64,000 bases of DNA from Pedobacter arcticus A12 (GCF_000302595.1 NZ_JH947125.1:952299-1016298); one strand, 5' to 3'. Shown: positions 1 through 8,881, numbered from the stretch's first letter. The notes: generated by a model from the letters alone, not told the origin. Made by a program: numbers and translations.

Positions 1-1
1 T

Positions 2-964
2 TCGTTAATGGCTTTGGATACTGATAAAGTTCCGGGCGTAACTGTTAATCGTTATTGTGCATCAGGTTTGGAAACCATCGCGACAGCCGTAGCTAAAATT
101 AAAGCTGGAATGGCAGATTGTATTGTTGCCGGTGGGGTAGAAGTAATGAGCGGAATGCCTTTCGGTGGATGGAAAGTGGTTCCAAACCCAGAAGTCGCGG
201 TAAAAAATCCGGATTGGTATTGGGGAATGGGCTTAACCGCAGAAGCAGTTGCTAAAGAATACAATGTAACTCGCGAAGACCAAGATGAGTTTTCATTCAA
301 ATCTCACCAAAAAGCAATTGAAGCTATTAAAAACGGTCATCTAAAAGACGGAGTTTTACCAATCACGGTTAAGGAAAACTATTTGGATACCAACATGAAA
401 AAGAAAACCCGTGAATATGTGGTTGATACCGACGAAGGACCGAGAGCGGATACTTCTTTGGCTGCGTTAGCTAAATTGAAACCTGTTTTTGCAGCCGGAG
501 GCTCAGTAACAGCGGGGAATTCTTCTCAAACTTCAGACGGTGCTGCTTTTGTTTTAGTGGTTTCAGAAAAAATGTTGAAGCAATTAAATGTAGAGCCTAT
601 CGCAAGGTTGGTAAGCTATTCCGTTGCAGGTGTTCCTCCACATTTGATGGGAATTGGTCCAATAGAAGCTATACCAAAAGCGTTGAAACAAGCCGGAATG
701 AGTTTAGATAAAATCGATTTAATCGAGTTGAACGAAGCATTTGCATCACAGTCTTTAGCCGTCATCAGAACCTTAGGTTTAGATAAAGAAAAAGTCAATG
801 TTAATGGTGGCGCAATAGCCTTAGGCCATCCGCTGGGTTGTACCGGAGCAAAACTATCCGTTCAAATTTTTAACGAATTAAAAAGAACAAATCAAAAATA
901 TGGAATGGTTACCATGTGCGTAGGTAGCGGACAAGGTGCAGCGGGGATATTTGAGATGTTGTAA
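2..964 (+). CDS. Thiolase, acetyl-CoA C-acyltransferase (5' end outside window)
   Basis: Catalyses the last step of fatty-acid beta-oxidation, thiolytic release of acetyl-CoA from 3-ketoacyl-CoA. The frame is open to the left edge, so only the C-terminal four fifths (about 320 of the usual ~390 residues) is present. The three thiolase signatures are visible: the nucleophilic cysteine in NRYCASG near the visible N-terminus, NEAFA and GHPLGCTGA with the catalytic histidine, and the second active-site cysteine in CVGSGQG near the C-terminus. It lies just upstream of an acyl-CoA dehydrogenase on the same strand, consistent with a beta-oxidation operon. Family assignment is firm; chain-length specificity (FadA, AtoB or PhaA type) cannot be told. 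Confidence 0.95.
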   Translation, partial: SLMALDTDKVPGVTVNRYCASGLETIATAVAKIKAGMADCIVAGGVEVMSGMPFGGWKVVPNPEVAVKNPDWYWGMGLTAEAVAKEYNVTREDQDEFSFKSHQKAIEAIKNGHLKDGVLPITVKENYLDTNMKKKTREYVVDTDEGPRADTSLAALAKLKPVFAAGGSVTAGNSSQTSDGAAFVLVVSEKMLKQLNVEPIARLVSYSVAGVPPHLMGIGPIEAIPKALKQAGMSLDKIDLIELNEAFASQSLAVIRTLGLDKEKVNVNGGAIALGHPLGCTGAKLSVQIFNELKRTNQKYGMVTMCVGSGQGAAGIFEML

Positions 965-968
965 GGAG

Positions 969-1150
969 TCTCTCACCCAACCTCTCCGAAGGAGAGGAGT
1001 TAGCATGGAAAGCTGGATTACATAAAAAAAGTATAAAAATAATATTACACCATCTAGGTAAGTCCCTGTTCGAAGGAGAGGGATTTTGGGTGGGGCAAAT
1101 AAATTTAATATTCACATAATATAAGCAAGTCCTTCTCCTTCGGAGAAGGA
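969..1150. repeat. Three REP-like palindromes (CTCTCC-ttc-GGAGAG type)
   Basis: The spacer between thiolase and dehydrogenase holds three small hairpins with a TTC/GAA loop: CCTCTCC gaa GGAGAGG at 981-997, TCCCT...AGGGA at 1063-1083 and TCCTTCTCC ttc GGAGAAGGA at 1130-1150. Each is followed or preceded by a loose copy of a tail such as GGTTGGGGTGAGG, and orientations differ. A fourth copy with the same tail lies at 22763-22796. They look like a dispersed intergenic repeat family, not terminators, since no T-tract follows. Confidence 0.75.
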
Positions 1151-1166
1151 TTTAGGATGAGGCAAT

Positions 1167-2945
1167 ATGAAAAAATCAACAAAAGGTGGGGAGTTCATCA
1201 TCTCCGAAACTAGCTATCAGGATGTGTTTATCCCTGAGGAATTTGATGAAGAACAGTTAATGATCCAGAAAACCTGTGAAGATTTTTTGGCTGCGGAGGT
1301 TACTCCTAATCTGGAAAGAATCGACAAGCAAGAAGAAGGCTTGATGGAATCTTTGATGGATAAGGCAGGAGAATTGGGGCTATTAGCTGTTTCCATTCCA
1401 GAAGAATATGGCGGTTTTGGAAAAAATTTCAATACGTCCATGTTGGTAACAGATGCAATTGGTGCGGGACACTCTTTTGCGGTGGCACTTTCGGCACATA
1501 CCGGAATTGGTACTTTGCCAATTTTGTATTATGGAGATAAGGAACAGAAAGATAAATACATCCCAAAATTAGCTTCGGGCGAGTGGAAAGCAAGTTATTG
1601 CTTAACCGAACCCAATGCCGGTTCTGATGCCAACTCTGGGAAAACCAAAGCAGTTTTGAATGCTGAAGGAACGCATTACATCATCAACGGACAAAAAATG
1701 TGGATCACCAATGGTGGTTTCGCCGATATTTTTATTGTCTTCGCTAAAATTGATGATGATAAAAACCTTTCTGCATTTATTGTGGAGAAAGGTTTTGGTG
1801 GCATAACCATGAATCCCGAAGAACATAAAATGGGGATCAAAGGCTCTTCTACACGTCAGGTTTTCTTTAACGATTGTCCGGTGCCAAAAGAGAATCTACT
1901 TTCAGAACGAGAGAACGGTTTCAAGATAGCGGTAAATATCCTAAATATTGGTAGAATTAAGTTAGGTGCTGCTGCAATTGGTTCTTCACGTAAAGTGTTG
2001 GATCATGCCATCAATTATTCAAACGAAAGGGTCCAGTTTGGTTTAAATATTTCAAAATTTGGAGCAATCCGTTATAAGTTGGCAGAAATGGCGACTCGTA
2101 ATTTCGCGGTAGAAAGCGCAGCTTATCGAGCCGGGCAAAATATCGACGATGCTTACGATGCGTTGGTTGCCGGAGGAATGGATATTGGTAAAGCCAAGTT
2201 GAAATCTACCGAACAGTTTGCAGTAGAGTGTGCCATTATCAAAGTTTGGGGTTCGGAAGTGTTGGATTATATTACTGATGAAGGCGTACAGATTTATGGT
2301 GGAATGGGCTTTAGTGCCGATGCACCGATGGACAGAGCTTATCGCGATAGCCGTATCAACCGTATTTTTGAAGGAACCAACGAGATTAACCGCTTGTTAA
2401 TTGTGGATATGCTTTTAAAAAGAGCATTAAAAGGCGAACTGGATTTAATGACTCCTGCTACGGCAGTCGCCGGAGAATTAATGTCGATTCCGGAGTTTGG
2501 AGATGAAGATGATTCTTTATTTGCAGCAGAGAAAAAAGCGCTTAAAAACTTAAAGAAGGCAGGGTTAATGATTGCAGGTTCTGCAGTTCAAAAACTGATG
2601 ATGAGCCTTTCTAAAGAGCAGGAAGTTTTGATGAACATCGCCGACATTATCGGTTCTGTTTACGTTGCAGAATCTGTTATTTTAAGAGTTGAGAAACTGG
2701 TTTCAATGCGTGGCGAAGAAGCATGCGCAGGTCAGTTAGATATGATGCGGATTTACGTACAGGAAGCGGTTGATAAAACTTATATGGCAGGTAAAGAAGC
2801 ATTAAACTCTTTTGCCGAAGGCGATGAACTTAACATGATGTTGATGGGCTTACGCCGATTTACAAAAGTTGCCGCATTTAATATCAAAGATGCTCGTCAG
2901 CGAGTTGCTAAACAACTGATTGAAGCAAATAAATATTGTTTTTAA
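1167..2945 (+). CDS. Acyl-CoA dehydrogenase family protein
   Basis: FAD-dependent alpha,beta-dehydrogenation of acyl-CoA, the first step of beta-oxidation. At 592 residues it is the long type, with an acyl-CoA dehydrogenase core (residues ~25-430) and a C-terminal helical extension (~450-590) as in VLCAD/ACAD9-like enzymes. Visible motifs include the signature CLTEPNAGSDA, the FAD-binding WITNGG, and the catalytic glutamate in IFEGTNEINR. The ATG at 1167 is preferred because the residues before the core (GGEFIISET..DVFIPEEF) match the usual N-terminus of the bacteroidetal family. This start lies directly behind a REP-like palindrome, so the leader is unusual. It probably forms an operon with the upstream thiolase. 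Confidence 0.95.
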   Translation: MKKSTKGGEFIISETSYQDVFIPEEFDEEQLMIQKTCEDFLAAEVTPNLERIDKQEEGLMESLMDKAGELGLLAVSIPEEYGGFGKNFNTSMLVTDAIGAGHSFAVALSAHTGIGTLPILYYGDKEQKDKYIPKLASGEWKASYCLTEPNAGSDANSGKTKAVLNAEGTHYIINGQKMWITNGGFADIFIVFAKIDDDKNLSAFIVEKGFGGITMNPEEHKMGIKGSSTRQVFFNDCPVPKENLLSERENGFKIAVNILNIGRIKLGAAAIGSSRKVLDHAINYSNERVQFGLNISKFGAIRYKLAEMATRNFAVESAAYRAGQNIDDAYDALVAGGMDIGKAKLKSTEQFAVECAIIKVWGSEVLDYITDEGVQIYGGMGFSADAPMDRAYRDSRINRIFEGTNEINRLLIVDMLLKRALKGELDLMTPATAVAGELMSIPEFGDEDDSLFAAEKKALKNLKKAGLMIAGSAVQKLMMSLSKEQEVLMNIADIIGSVYVAESVILRVEKLVSMRGEEACAGQLDMMRIYVQEAVDKTYMAGKEALNSFAEGDELNMMLMGLRRFTKVAAFNIKDARQRVAKQLIEANKYCF

Positions 2946-2969
2946 GATTCAGTTTTTTTGATTGAGGAT

Positions 2970-3005
2970 AAGCCGTTCAAATTTTTTTTTGGACGGCTTT
3001 TTTTA
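2970..3005 (+). terminator. Intrinsic terminator of the beta-oxidation genes
   Basis: Stem AGCCGTTC (2971-2978) pairs with GGACGGCT (2991-2998), one G-T pair, followed by a T-tract; 25 bp after the dehydrogenase stop. Confidence 0.8.
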
Positions 3006-3094
3006 TGATTTAGAAGAATTTTGGCCCGTTACTTCCCGATAGGTTGAGAGCCCTTGGCTTTTAAACAGCTTATACCGTTTCTGTAAAACGAACA

Positions 3095-3136
3095 AAACCG
3101 ATACAGCCTGATTATTATATCAATCCGTATCGGTTT
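3095..3136 (-). terminator. Inverted repeat, probable terminator of the bacilliredoxin gene
   Basis: Perfect 10-bp arms AAACCGATAC (3095-3104) and GTATCGGTTT (3127-3136), 26 bp past the stop of the minus-strand bacilliredoxin gene. On the minus strand the 3' arm runs into a short T-rich stretch (TTTTGTT). Confidence 0.6.
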
Positions 3137-3162
3137 AAACGAATATTTATCTCAATTATAAT

Positions 3163-3573
3163 TTAGCAGTATTGCTCAAAAGCACCGATCAAATTGTCGG
3201 CGATCATCTGTGCCGGGCGACCTTCTATTTGGTGGCGCTCAATCATATGCACCAACTTGCCGTCTTTAAATAAAGCCATTGATGGAGACGAAGCAGGAAA
3301 AGGCAACATGTAACCTCTTACAGCATCTACGGCTTCTTTTTCCATACCTGCAAATACAGTTACTAGTTTGTCTGGGTTTTTTGAGCTTGAAGCTGCAATT
3401 TTAGCTGCGGGGCGAGCATTTGCTGCAGCGCATCCACATACCGAATTGATAATTACAAATGTTGTACCTTCTGTACCAATTGCATTTTTCACTTCTTCAG
3501 CGTTCTTTAATTCTTGGAAACCTGCGTCTGTTAATTCTGAACGCATTGGGGCAACTAAATATTCTGGATACAT
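3163..3573 (-). CDS. BrxA/BrxB family bacilliredoxin
   Basis: Thioredoxin-like protein of the YphP/YqiW (formerly DUF1094) family, 136 residues, the normal family length. In Firmicutes, members remove bacillithiol from S-bacillithiolated proteins. The family hallmark CGC active site is present in [13 protein letters not shown] (about residues 45-57), as are a conserved [12 protein letters not shown]-terminus and the FPASSPS segment. It is a single-gene unit with its own inverted-repeat terminator. Role in thiol redox repair is inferred from the family; many Bacteroidetes carry this protein. Confidence 0.93.
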   Translation of the reverse strand: MYPEYLVAPMRSELTDAGFQELKNAEEVKNAIGTEGTTFVIINSVCGCAAANARPAAKIAASSSKNPDKLVTVFAGMEKEAVDAVRGYMLPFPASSPSMALFKDGKLVHMIERHQIEGRPAQMIADNLIGAFEQYC

Positions 3574-4001
3574 TTATTTTGTTTTAGTTTTTAATCAATA
3601 TTTTAACAAAAATCTATACGACTTTGAAACGTTACAAAACTAAACTTTTAGATTGAGCGCTACAATTTTGCCCATCAATTATTTGTCATAAATAAAAGAG
3701 ATTTATATCACTTTTATAATCTAACCGTTTTTTACGATACTTAAACGCATCACAATTTATGGAAGAAAACTGCCGAATAAAAAGCAAAAAAACACTGTTT
3801 AAGTTTGTTTTAGAGAGCTTCATAAACGTTTTATGATTTAGTGTTTATTAATCGTTAAAGAAAGATAACCAATATTAACCTGGTTCGTAGCAAAAATATA
3901 ATGCAATTTTATTAGCTGATTTGACTTGCATAAATAAAACAAAACAACGATGTTTGATTCTATAAAAGATAAAAAGGTCTTTATTGCTTAATTTGATTGC
4001 C
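3574..4001. other. Divergent intergenic region
   Basis: AT-rich 430-bp spacer between the divergent bacilliredoxin and DUF2249 genes; it must hold both promoters. I see no convincing TTTG/TAnnTTTG pair, RNA gene or repeat. Confidence 0.5.
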
Positions 4002-4754
4002 ATGATTGAAAAAACACAGACAGAAGAGTTGGATATGCGAGTGCTTATCCCGATTGAAAGACATAAAAAATTGATACAGCTATTTAAAGAATTGCCCGTT
4101 GAGGAAAGTTTTGTTTTTATTAATGACCATGATCCCATTCCGCTTTATTACGAGTTCCGTTCTATTTACGGCGATGTGGTTGGCTGGGAATACTTAAATA
4201 GGGGCGGTAGAGAATGGAAAGTGAAGGTTACCCGTATTGAGGCTTCGCAGGGACGAGAGTTTACAGATATATCTACTTTGCTTGATCTAAGAAAGGCAAA
4301 TGAGCATGAGTGGAAGCAAATTGTTTTTCACCGTTACGGGATGATGGAACAGGGAGACACCATGGAAATTATCGCTGCCGAAGATCCCAAAGAGATTCAC
4401 GGTATTTTTGTGCAGAAATTTGAAGGGCAACATGCTTGGATTTATAAAAAGCAGGAACCAAACGAGTATGTGGTACATATCACTAAAAAAGACAGTAGCG
4501 GTTTGGGCGACGATGGCTTTTCGGTAGTGAACGAGTTCGATTTACGTCCGTTTCCGCCAACAGAACGCCACGAGATGTTTTATAAAGCTTTTGCTGATAT
4601 AAAGCCCGGTGAAGCTTTTGAATTTATCAACGACCACGACCCGAAACCTTTGTATTACCAGATGGAGGCAGAAAGCAAGGAGCCGTTTAACTGGGAATAT
4701 TTAGAAAAAGGCCCTGAACAGTGGAAAGTAAGGGTTATTAAAACCAATAAATAA
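4002..4754 (+). CDS. DUF2249 domain protein (two DUF2249 copies)
   Basis: The protein has two copies of the DUF2249 fold, roughly residues 10-85 and 180-250. Each carries the family hallmark (F[VE]FINDHDP[IK]PLYY) and ends in WEYL..G...WKV[KR]V. The central part (~90-175) is a further, weaker copy or a linker domain (QGDTMEIIAAEDPKEI). DUF2249 is a TusA-like/hemerythrin-associated domain with an ill-defined role in redox or nitric-oxide related metabolism. I take the ATG at 4002; an in-frame TTG at 3984 would add six residues with no support. The gene is monocistronic with a strong terminator behind it. Confidence 0.85.
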   Translation: MIEKTQTEELDMRVLIPIERHKKLIQLFKELPVEESFVFINDHDPIPLYYEFRSIYGDVVGWEYLNRGGREWKVKVTRIEASQGREFTDISTLLDLRKANEHEWKQIVFHRYGMMEQGDTMEIIAAEDPKEIHGIFVQKFEGQHAWIYKKQEPNEYVVHITKKDSSGLGDDGFSVVNEFDLRPFPPTERHEMFYKAFADIKPGEAFEFINDHDPKPLYYQMEAESKEPFNWEYLEKGPEQWKVRVIKTNK

Positions 4755-4760
4755 TTTTTT

Positions 4761-4790
4761 AAGGAGAGCTGTAATGGCTCTCCTTTTTTG
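4761..4790 (+). terminator. Intrinsic terminator after DUF2249 gene
   Basis: Perfect 9-bp stem AAGGAGAGC / GCTCTCCTT with a 7-nt loop, followed by TTTTG; the convergent minus-strand gene ends at 4837. Confidence 0.85.
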
Positions 4791-4836
4791 TTTGTTAATT
4801 TTCAGTTGGTTTTTTTGAGGTTGAAAGTGGCGGGCT

Positions 4837-5190
4837 TTAATATATAGATTTTGTATCTACCATTGATTTTTTATGTAGATAATTGTTAACTAAGCCGTTA
4901 AAAGTAGAGTGGTTTTGTATTGCTCTTACCTGAAAATCCATCCTGCTTACTGTAGCCATTCTTGCTTCGTAATAGTCGTTTTCGAGAAGTATTTCAATTT
5001 CGTTTAAAGGCATCTGTGTAAACTGTTTTGCCAATGCAAATATATTTGCCATACGAGCACCTGAAAACTTATGTTCAAGACCTTCATGTCTGAAAAAACG
5101 TTGAACGTTTTCAAGTTCAGCTGTTGTTTGAAAAGCTGAAAGTTGGGTAAGAAACTGTTCTGCAGTTAAGGTAGAAGCTTTTTCAGTCAT
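4837..5190 (-). pseudogene. C-terminally truncated DNA alkylation repair (AlkD-like) protein
   Basis: Residues 1-90 look like the N-terminal HEAT-like helices of the AlkD-type DNA glycosylase family (FSGARMANIFALAKQF, EIEILLENDYYEARMATVSRMDFQVRA). The family normally has 210-240 residues, with the continuation KK...DLYLRRHDRINNWDLVD carrying key tryptophan and aspartate residues. Here the homology stops after MDFQVRA, is replaced by about 27 unrelated residues and ends in a stop. The product would therefore lack the glycosylase active site. It overlaps the upstream gene by 8 bp, as in a real operon, so the deletion is probably recent. Some curators would call it a short hypothetical CDS. Confidence 0.65.
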
Positions 5191-5596
5191 TTATTTTTAC
5201 CATACACTTTACCATTTCTTTATTGTTCGAATACCATTCCACACAATATCCCTGTGGATCAATGTTGGTTTGTGATAGCAGTTTCTCGAAAGCCCTGCCG
5301 ATTGCAGCTATATCAGCTCTGAAATCATCAACCTCTATGCAATAATATACTCCCTTTTTTACAATCAATTCTTGTAAGTCGAGTTTATTCAAATCGCCCA
5401 CTTCTATTTCCGTTGCTCCCGCTCTGTAAACTATTTTGCTGTTTTCTTCTGGTCGGGAAATATTTATATACCTTCTGTTTACTGAGAATGGAATTAACGA
5501 GTGTAATTTTTGTATTGCATCAGAAATTCCGTTCGGATATGATGTGGCTGTTACATAAAATATTCTGAGGTCTTTTTCTATCTCTACTTTTTTCAT
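5183..5596 (-). CDS. Hypothetical protein, GyrI-like effector-binding fold (tentative)
   Basis: 137 residues with no signal peptide or membrane segment. The alternating strand pattern, the charged FYVTATSYPNGISDAIQKLHSL start and the YYCIEVDDFRADIAAIGRAFEKLL helix resemble GyrI-like/AraC effector-binding domains that occur as free-standing proteins next to AraC regulators. This is a fold-level guess only. It overlaps the truncated AlkD-like gene by 8 bp and follows the VOC gene by 10 bp, so these genes look like one transcript downstream of the AraC regulator at 6106-6876. Confidence 0.6.
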   Translation of the reverse strand: MKKVEIEKDLRIFYVTATSYPNGISDAIQKLHSLIPFSVNRRYINISRPEENSKIVYRAGATEIEVGDLNKLDLQELIVKKGVYYCIEVDDFRADIAAIGRAFEKLLSQTNIDPQGYCVEWYSNNKEMVKCMVKIND

Positions 5597-5606
5597 AGCA
5601 TTTTAT

Positions 5607-6029
5607 TTAAACGTTCACTAATGTTTCAATATCAAACTTTGTCATCTGCATAAATGCCTGAACAACTTTTGGAGCTTTTTCTGGATCAGACATCAGCTTT
5701 TCTAAAATTGCAGGAACGATTTGCCACGACACGCCAAACTTGTCGTCCAACCAACCGCATTGATTGTAAACTCCGCCTTCGCCTAGTTTTCCCCAATAAT
5801 GGTCAATTTCGGATTGGGTTTTGCAGGTAATAACGTAAGAATTTGCAGGTGAAAACTTATAGTTTGGACCTCCGTTTAAACCCATAAACTTGTTTCCATT
5901 TAATTCAAAGTTCACCACCATCGGATTTTCTGACGTAATTTTTGAATTAGGAAAAATGTTGCAATAATGGTCTGCCGCTTCTTTGGCTGTGCCGTTAAAC
6001 CATAAGCAAGGATAAATTTTGTTTGACAT
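5607..6029 (-). CDS. VOC family protein (PhnB-like)
   Basis: 140-residue protein of the PhnB/'3-demethylubiquinone-9 3-methyltransferase' branch of the vicinal-oxygen-chelate superfamily. Visible pieces include IYPCLWFNGTAKEAADHYCNIF at the start, VVNFELNGNKFMGLNGGP, EIDHYWGKL and GWLDDKFGVSWQIVP. I start it at the ATG at 6029 (MSNKIYP), since this is the normal N-terminus; a longer in-frame start at 6080 adds 17 unsupported residues. The substrate is unknown. It sits between an AraC regulator and a GyrI-like protein on the same strand, a common regulator/VOC arrangement in Bacteroidetes. Confidence 0.88.
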   Translation of the reverse strand: MSNKIYPCLWFNGTAKEAADHYCNIFPNSKITSENPMVVNFELNGNKFMGLNGGPNYKFSPANSYVITCKTQSEIDHYWGKLGEGGVYNQCGWLDDKFGVSWQIVPAILEKLMSDPEKAPKVVQAFMQMTKFDIETLVNV

Positions 6030-6105
6030 TTTATTTATATTTAAGGTACAGCACAAAATTATTTCATTAAGTAGAACCAAAATAGAATAAAGCCGACAAA
6101 ATGTA

Positions 6106-6876
6106 TCAGGTGCGAGTACCGTAGTTTAGATATTCTGTTGGAGTAAGGTTTGTAAATTCTCTGAACGTTCTGATAAAATGGCTTTGGTCTGCGTAGCCAT
6201 TTTGAAATGTTATTTCGGTTAAGTTTTTGGTGCGTTTTCTGTTGAGTTGCTGAAATGCGTTGTTAAACTGGCAGATCCTGCGATACTGATTAGGAGATGT
6301 GCCAATATCTCGTTCAAACATTCGCTGAAAAGTTCGTTCAGTTATACAAAGTTCGTTTTGCATTTCTCTAAGAATTTTATAATGCGGATTTTGAACGATT
6401 TTATTTGTAGCATACTTTACCAAAGGAGTAGCTACTTTAATTTTGGTTGATAGGTTAAACAGGTAATCGTTTAACAATGCAAGCATTTGTGTTGTTGAAG
6501 TGGCGTTTAATAATTGTTCTTGAATATTAGCCGTTTTACAATGCGAAAGTAAATTCAAGTCAATAGGATTGTTTGTGAGTTCCTGTGCCGAAATACCAAA
6601 CAGCGAAACAAGAGCGTGGGGTTTTAGAAAGTAAGCTACCAAAGTAAAGTTGTCGTTAATGATGAGCCTATCCGGAAAAATGGTTTGTCCAAACAGCGTT
6701 AAATAGTTTGAGCTGTTTTTAATCCGTCCTTTTGCCGTTTGAAAAAGCAATGTAGGTGTTCCGTTGGCAAATAATGGCAACACAAAGGGGACTGCCACCC
6801 AATGGTTTTCAATCACAAGGATTTCCTGAACATATTCAGAAACTTTGTCTGCTGGTTTTAAGTAATATGCATTCAT
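6106..6876 (-). CDS. AraC family transcriptional regulator
   Basis: 256 residues. An N-terminal DUF6597-like sensing domain (residues ~1-140, MNAYYLKPADKVSEYVQEILV, LLFQTAKGRI) is followed by a C-terminal pair of helix-turn-helix motifs (~150-250). The second HTH carries the AraC signature (ITFQNGYADQSHFIRTFREFTNLTPTEYL). The ligand is unknown. It ends 77 bp before the VOC gene, which it may control, and starts 6 bp after the lactate dehydrogenase stop. Confidence 0.92.
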   Translation of the reverse strand: MNAYYLKPADKVSEYVQEILVIENHWVAVPFVLPLFANGTPTLLFQTAKGRIKNSSNYLTLFGQTIFPDRLIINDNFTLVAYFLKPHALVSLFGISAQELTNNPIDLNLLSHCKTANIQEQLLNATSTTQMLALLNDYLFNLSTKIKVATPLVKYATNKIVQNPHYKILREMQNELCITERTFQRMFERDIGTSPNQYRRICQFNNAFQQLNRKRTKNLTEITFQNGYADQSHFIRTFREFTNLTPTEYLNYGTRT

Positions 6877-6881
6877 TTCTG

Positions 6882-7880
6882 CTAAACCAGTTTTACAGTG
6901 GCGTTATTTGGCATGGTGTTTTTGTCGATTTGGGAAATACTATCTAAGGTAACTTGGGCAATTTCTTGCAACGCTTCTTTAGTAAAAAACGCTTGATGGG
7001 CGGTGAGTAATACATTTGGGAAACTCATTAAGCGTTGGATTTGATCGTCGCCGATGATTTCTAAAGAAAGATCTTTAAAGAATAACGTTTCTTCCTGTTC
7101 GTAAACATCAATACAAAGCGCTGCAATTTTTTTGGTTTTTAAAGCCTCGATAATATCTGCGGTGTTAATCAAAGCGCCTCGGCTGGTATTCAAAAGTGTG
7201 ACGCCGGGTTGCATCTGGTTGATTGTTTTGTTGTTGATGAGGTAATGATTTTCGGCCGTTAACGGACAGTGTAGCGATATAATGTTGGATTGTTGAAGGA
7301 GTTTTTCTAGCGGAACATAATCCACGCCTTTTGCTTCAATGGAAGGGTCGGGATAAATATCATAAGCAAGAACTTTACAACCAAAACCCAACATGATATT
7401 GATAAACGCTTTACCAATTTTACCGGTGCCAATTACGCCTACTGTTTTACCAAAAAGGTTATAGCCTAAAAGTCCGTCGAGCGAAAAATTTTGCTCACGC
7501 ACTCGATTATAAGCCTTATGTGTTTTTCTGTTGATGGTTAAAAGCATGGCGACAGCGTGTTCTGCAACGGCTTCTGGAGAGTAACTTGGAACGCGACAAA
7601 CGGCAATGTTGAATTCTTTTGCTGCCTGGAGATCAACATTGTTAAAGCCTGCACAACGCAAGGCAATTATTTTCACACCTTTTGCTGCCAGTACTTCAAT
7701 TACTGCCCGCGTTAATTTATCGTTCACAAATACGCAAACTGCTTCCGCATCTTTAATTAAATCTACAATATGTGGACCCAAATGTGTTTCGTGATAGTTG
7801 ATGTCAAAGCTGTACGCCTTGTTTGCTTCATCGAAAAATAATTTGTCGTATTTTTTAGCAGAGAAGAATTCTATTTTCAT
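6882..7880 (-). CDS. ldhA: D-lactate dehydrogenase-type 2-hydroxyacid dehydrogenase
   Basis: NAD-dependent reduction of pyruvate (or another 2-oxoacid) to the D-2-hydroxyacid. At 332 residues it has the normal length for the family. The Rossmann motif appears as GVIGTGKIGKAF near residue 150, the conserved catalytic arginine region as LNTSRGALINT (~230), the glutamate in CIDVYEQEE, and the catalytic histidine in LLTAHQAFFTKEA (~295). The N-terminal KIEFFSAKKYDKLFF matches the LdhA subgroup more than the formate or phosphoglycerate dehydrogenases. It is followed within 6 bp by an AraC gene, likely a shared transcript. Confidence 0.92.
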   Translation of the reverse strand: MKIEFFSAKKYDKLFFDEANKAYSFDINYHETHLGPHIVDLIKDAEAVCVFVNDKLTRAVIEVLAAKGVKIIALRCAGFNNVDLQAAKEFNIAVCRVPSYSPEAVAEHAVAMLLTINRKTHKAYNRVREQNFSLDGLLGYNLFGKTVGVIGTGKIGKAFINIMLGFGCKVLAYDIYPDPSIEAKGVDYVPLEKLLQQSNIISLHCPLTAENHYLINNKTINQMQPGVTLLNTSRGALINTADIIEALKTKKIAALCIDVYEQEETLFFKDLSLEIIGDDQIQRLMSFPNVLLTAHQAFFTKEALQEIAQVTLDSISQIDKNTMPNNATVKLV

Positions 7881-8021
7881 GTATTGGCTTTATTGATGCG
7901 CATTGCGATATTACGCTTTTTTAAGCTGATAATTTTAAATATTCAAATTCTTCTTAACTGTGTTTTTTTGAAAAAATTGGTCGGCTTTGTAACTTTAGGT
8001 AATCTTTGGAAGTTTTGGTTT

Positions 8022-8576
8022 TTAATGATCTACATTTCTATTTTTCATTGTGCTACTTAGAAAACCTTTTGCAATCTGTGAAACTATGGAATGATTAGCA
8101 TTCCAAGCATTATAAACTTCTTCTGTCCAGCTTTTAATTAATTCAACACATTCATCATCTGTTGTTGCTTTGACCAAGTCTTTTGCGGTGATATTTCCCC
8201 TTTCCAATGGCTTGGGTGGCAGAAGAAATTCATTCGGTCTGTTTAGTTTATATTCATTCAAATAGTTACTTAATAGCGGTGATATTTTATAGTCCCATTT
8301 TACTTTTTCTTCAAGTATTAAATTTAATCGTGTAAGGTGAAAATGATTGCTCCAGCGTCCGTGAATTTCTGGATGTTGTAAGGCGTGTGAATCAACACTC
8401 AAAAATCTCGGAACGAGATGGTCGGGATTGTTGAAGTCTAAAAGTTCGATACCATTATTATAGTTTTCCATACAATCAAATATCCCTCTATCATAGTCAG
8501 CACCACAAAATTGGCATTTGCCTTTGTTGAGCAATGGTACTTCGTTTTTTTCTGCTTGGTCAATAAAATCTTGCAT
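8022..8576 (-). CDS. Hypothetical protein resembling DUF5946
   Basis: 184 residues, cytoplasmic. The N-terminus contains a possible zinc knuckle (CQFCGADYDRGIFDC). A conserved-looking histidine segment LVPRFLSVDSHALQHPEIHG follows, then SNHFHLTRLNLILE. The cysteine pair followed by HALQHPE and HLTRL resembles DUF5946, whose function is unknown. I am moderately sure of the family and offer no function. It stands alone, with 140 bp before the lactate dehydrogenase gene start. Confidence 0.7.
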   Translation of the reverse strand: MQDFIDQAEKNEVPLLNKGKCQFCGADYDRGIFDCMENYNNGIELLDFNNPDHLVPRFLSVDSHALQHPEIHGRWSNHFHLTRLNLILEEKVKWDYKISPLLSNYLNEYKLNRPNEFLLPPKPLERGNITAKDLVKATTDDECVELIKSWTEEVYNAWNANHSIVSQIAKGFLSSTMKNRNVDH

Positions 8577-8839
8577 TATTTGTGTGGTTATTAATACTTG
8601 GGTAATGCTGTGCCATGTTATAAAACCGATGTTCTATAAACAACTGTTCTGTTTCAAATTTTATATCAAACACTTTATAAAAGTTCTTCAGTTTAAAATG
8701 GATGTTACTAATTGCTTGAATTCTTGATAGTCTGTATATAAATGAACATCAATATCTACTGCCTTTGCTACGGAAATATTCTCTTAAAGTAAGCTTACAC
8801 CGCTAGTGCTTTGTTAAAGTTGAATAAAAATATTCACAA
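8577..8839. other. Intergenic, no gene seen
   Basis: AT-rich stretch between DUF5946-like gene and the terminator at 8840. Short ORFs here (for example 8518-8727 and 8811-9065, plus strand) overlap better genes or have no plausible composition. Confidence 0.4.
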
Positions 8840-8872
8840 AAGGTTGTCAGAATTAATTTTGACAACCTTTTA
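8840..8872 (-). terminator. Intrinsic terminator of the paired 8882-9569 genes
   Basis: Perfect 11-bp stem AAAGGTTGTCA (8840-8850) / TGACAACCTTT (8861-8871), loop of 10, ten bases after the stop of the minus-strand gene at 8882; T-rich flank on both sides, so it may work in both directions. Confidence 0.75.
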
Positions 8873-8881
8873 TTTAGAAGT

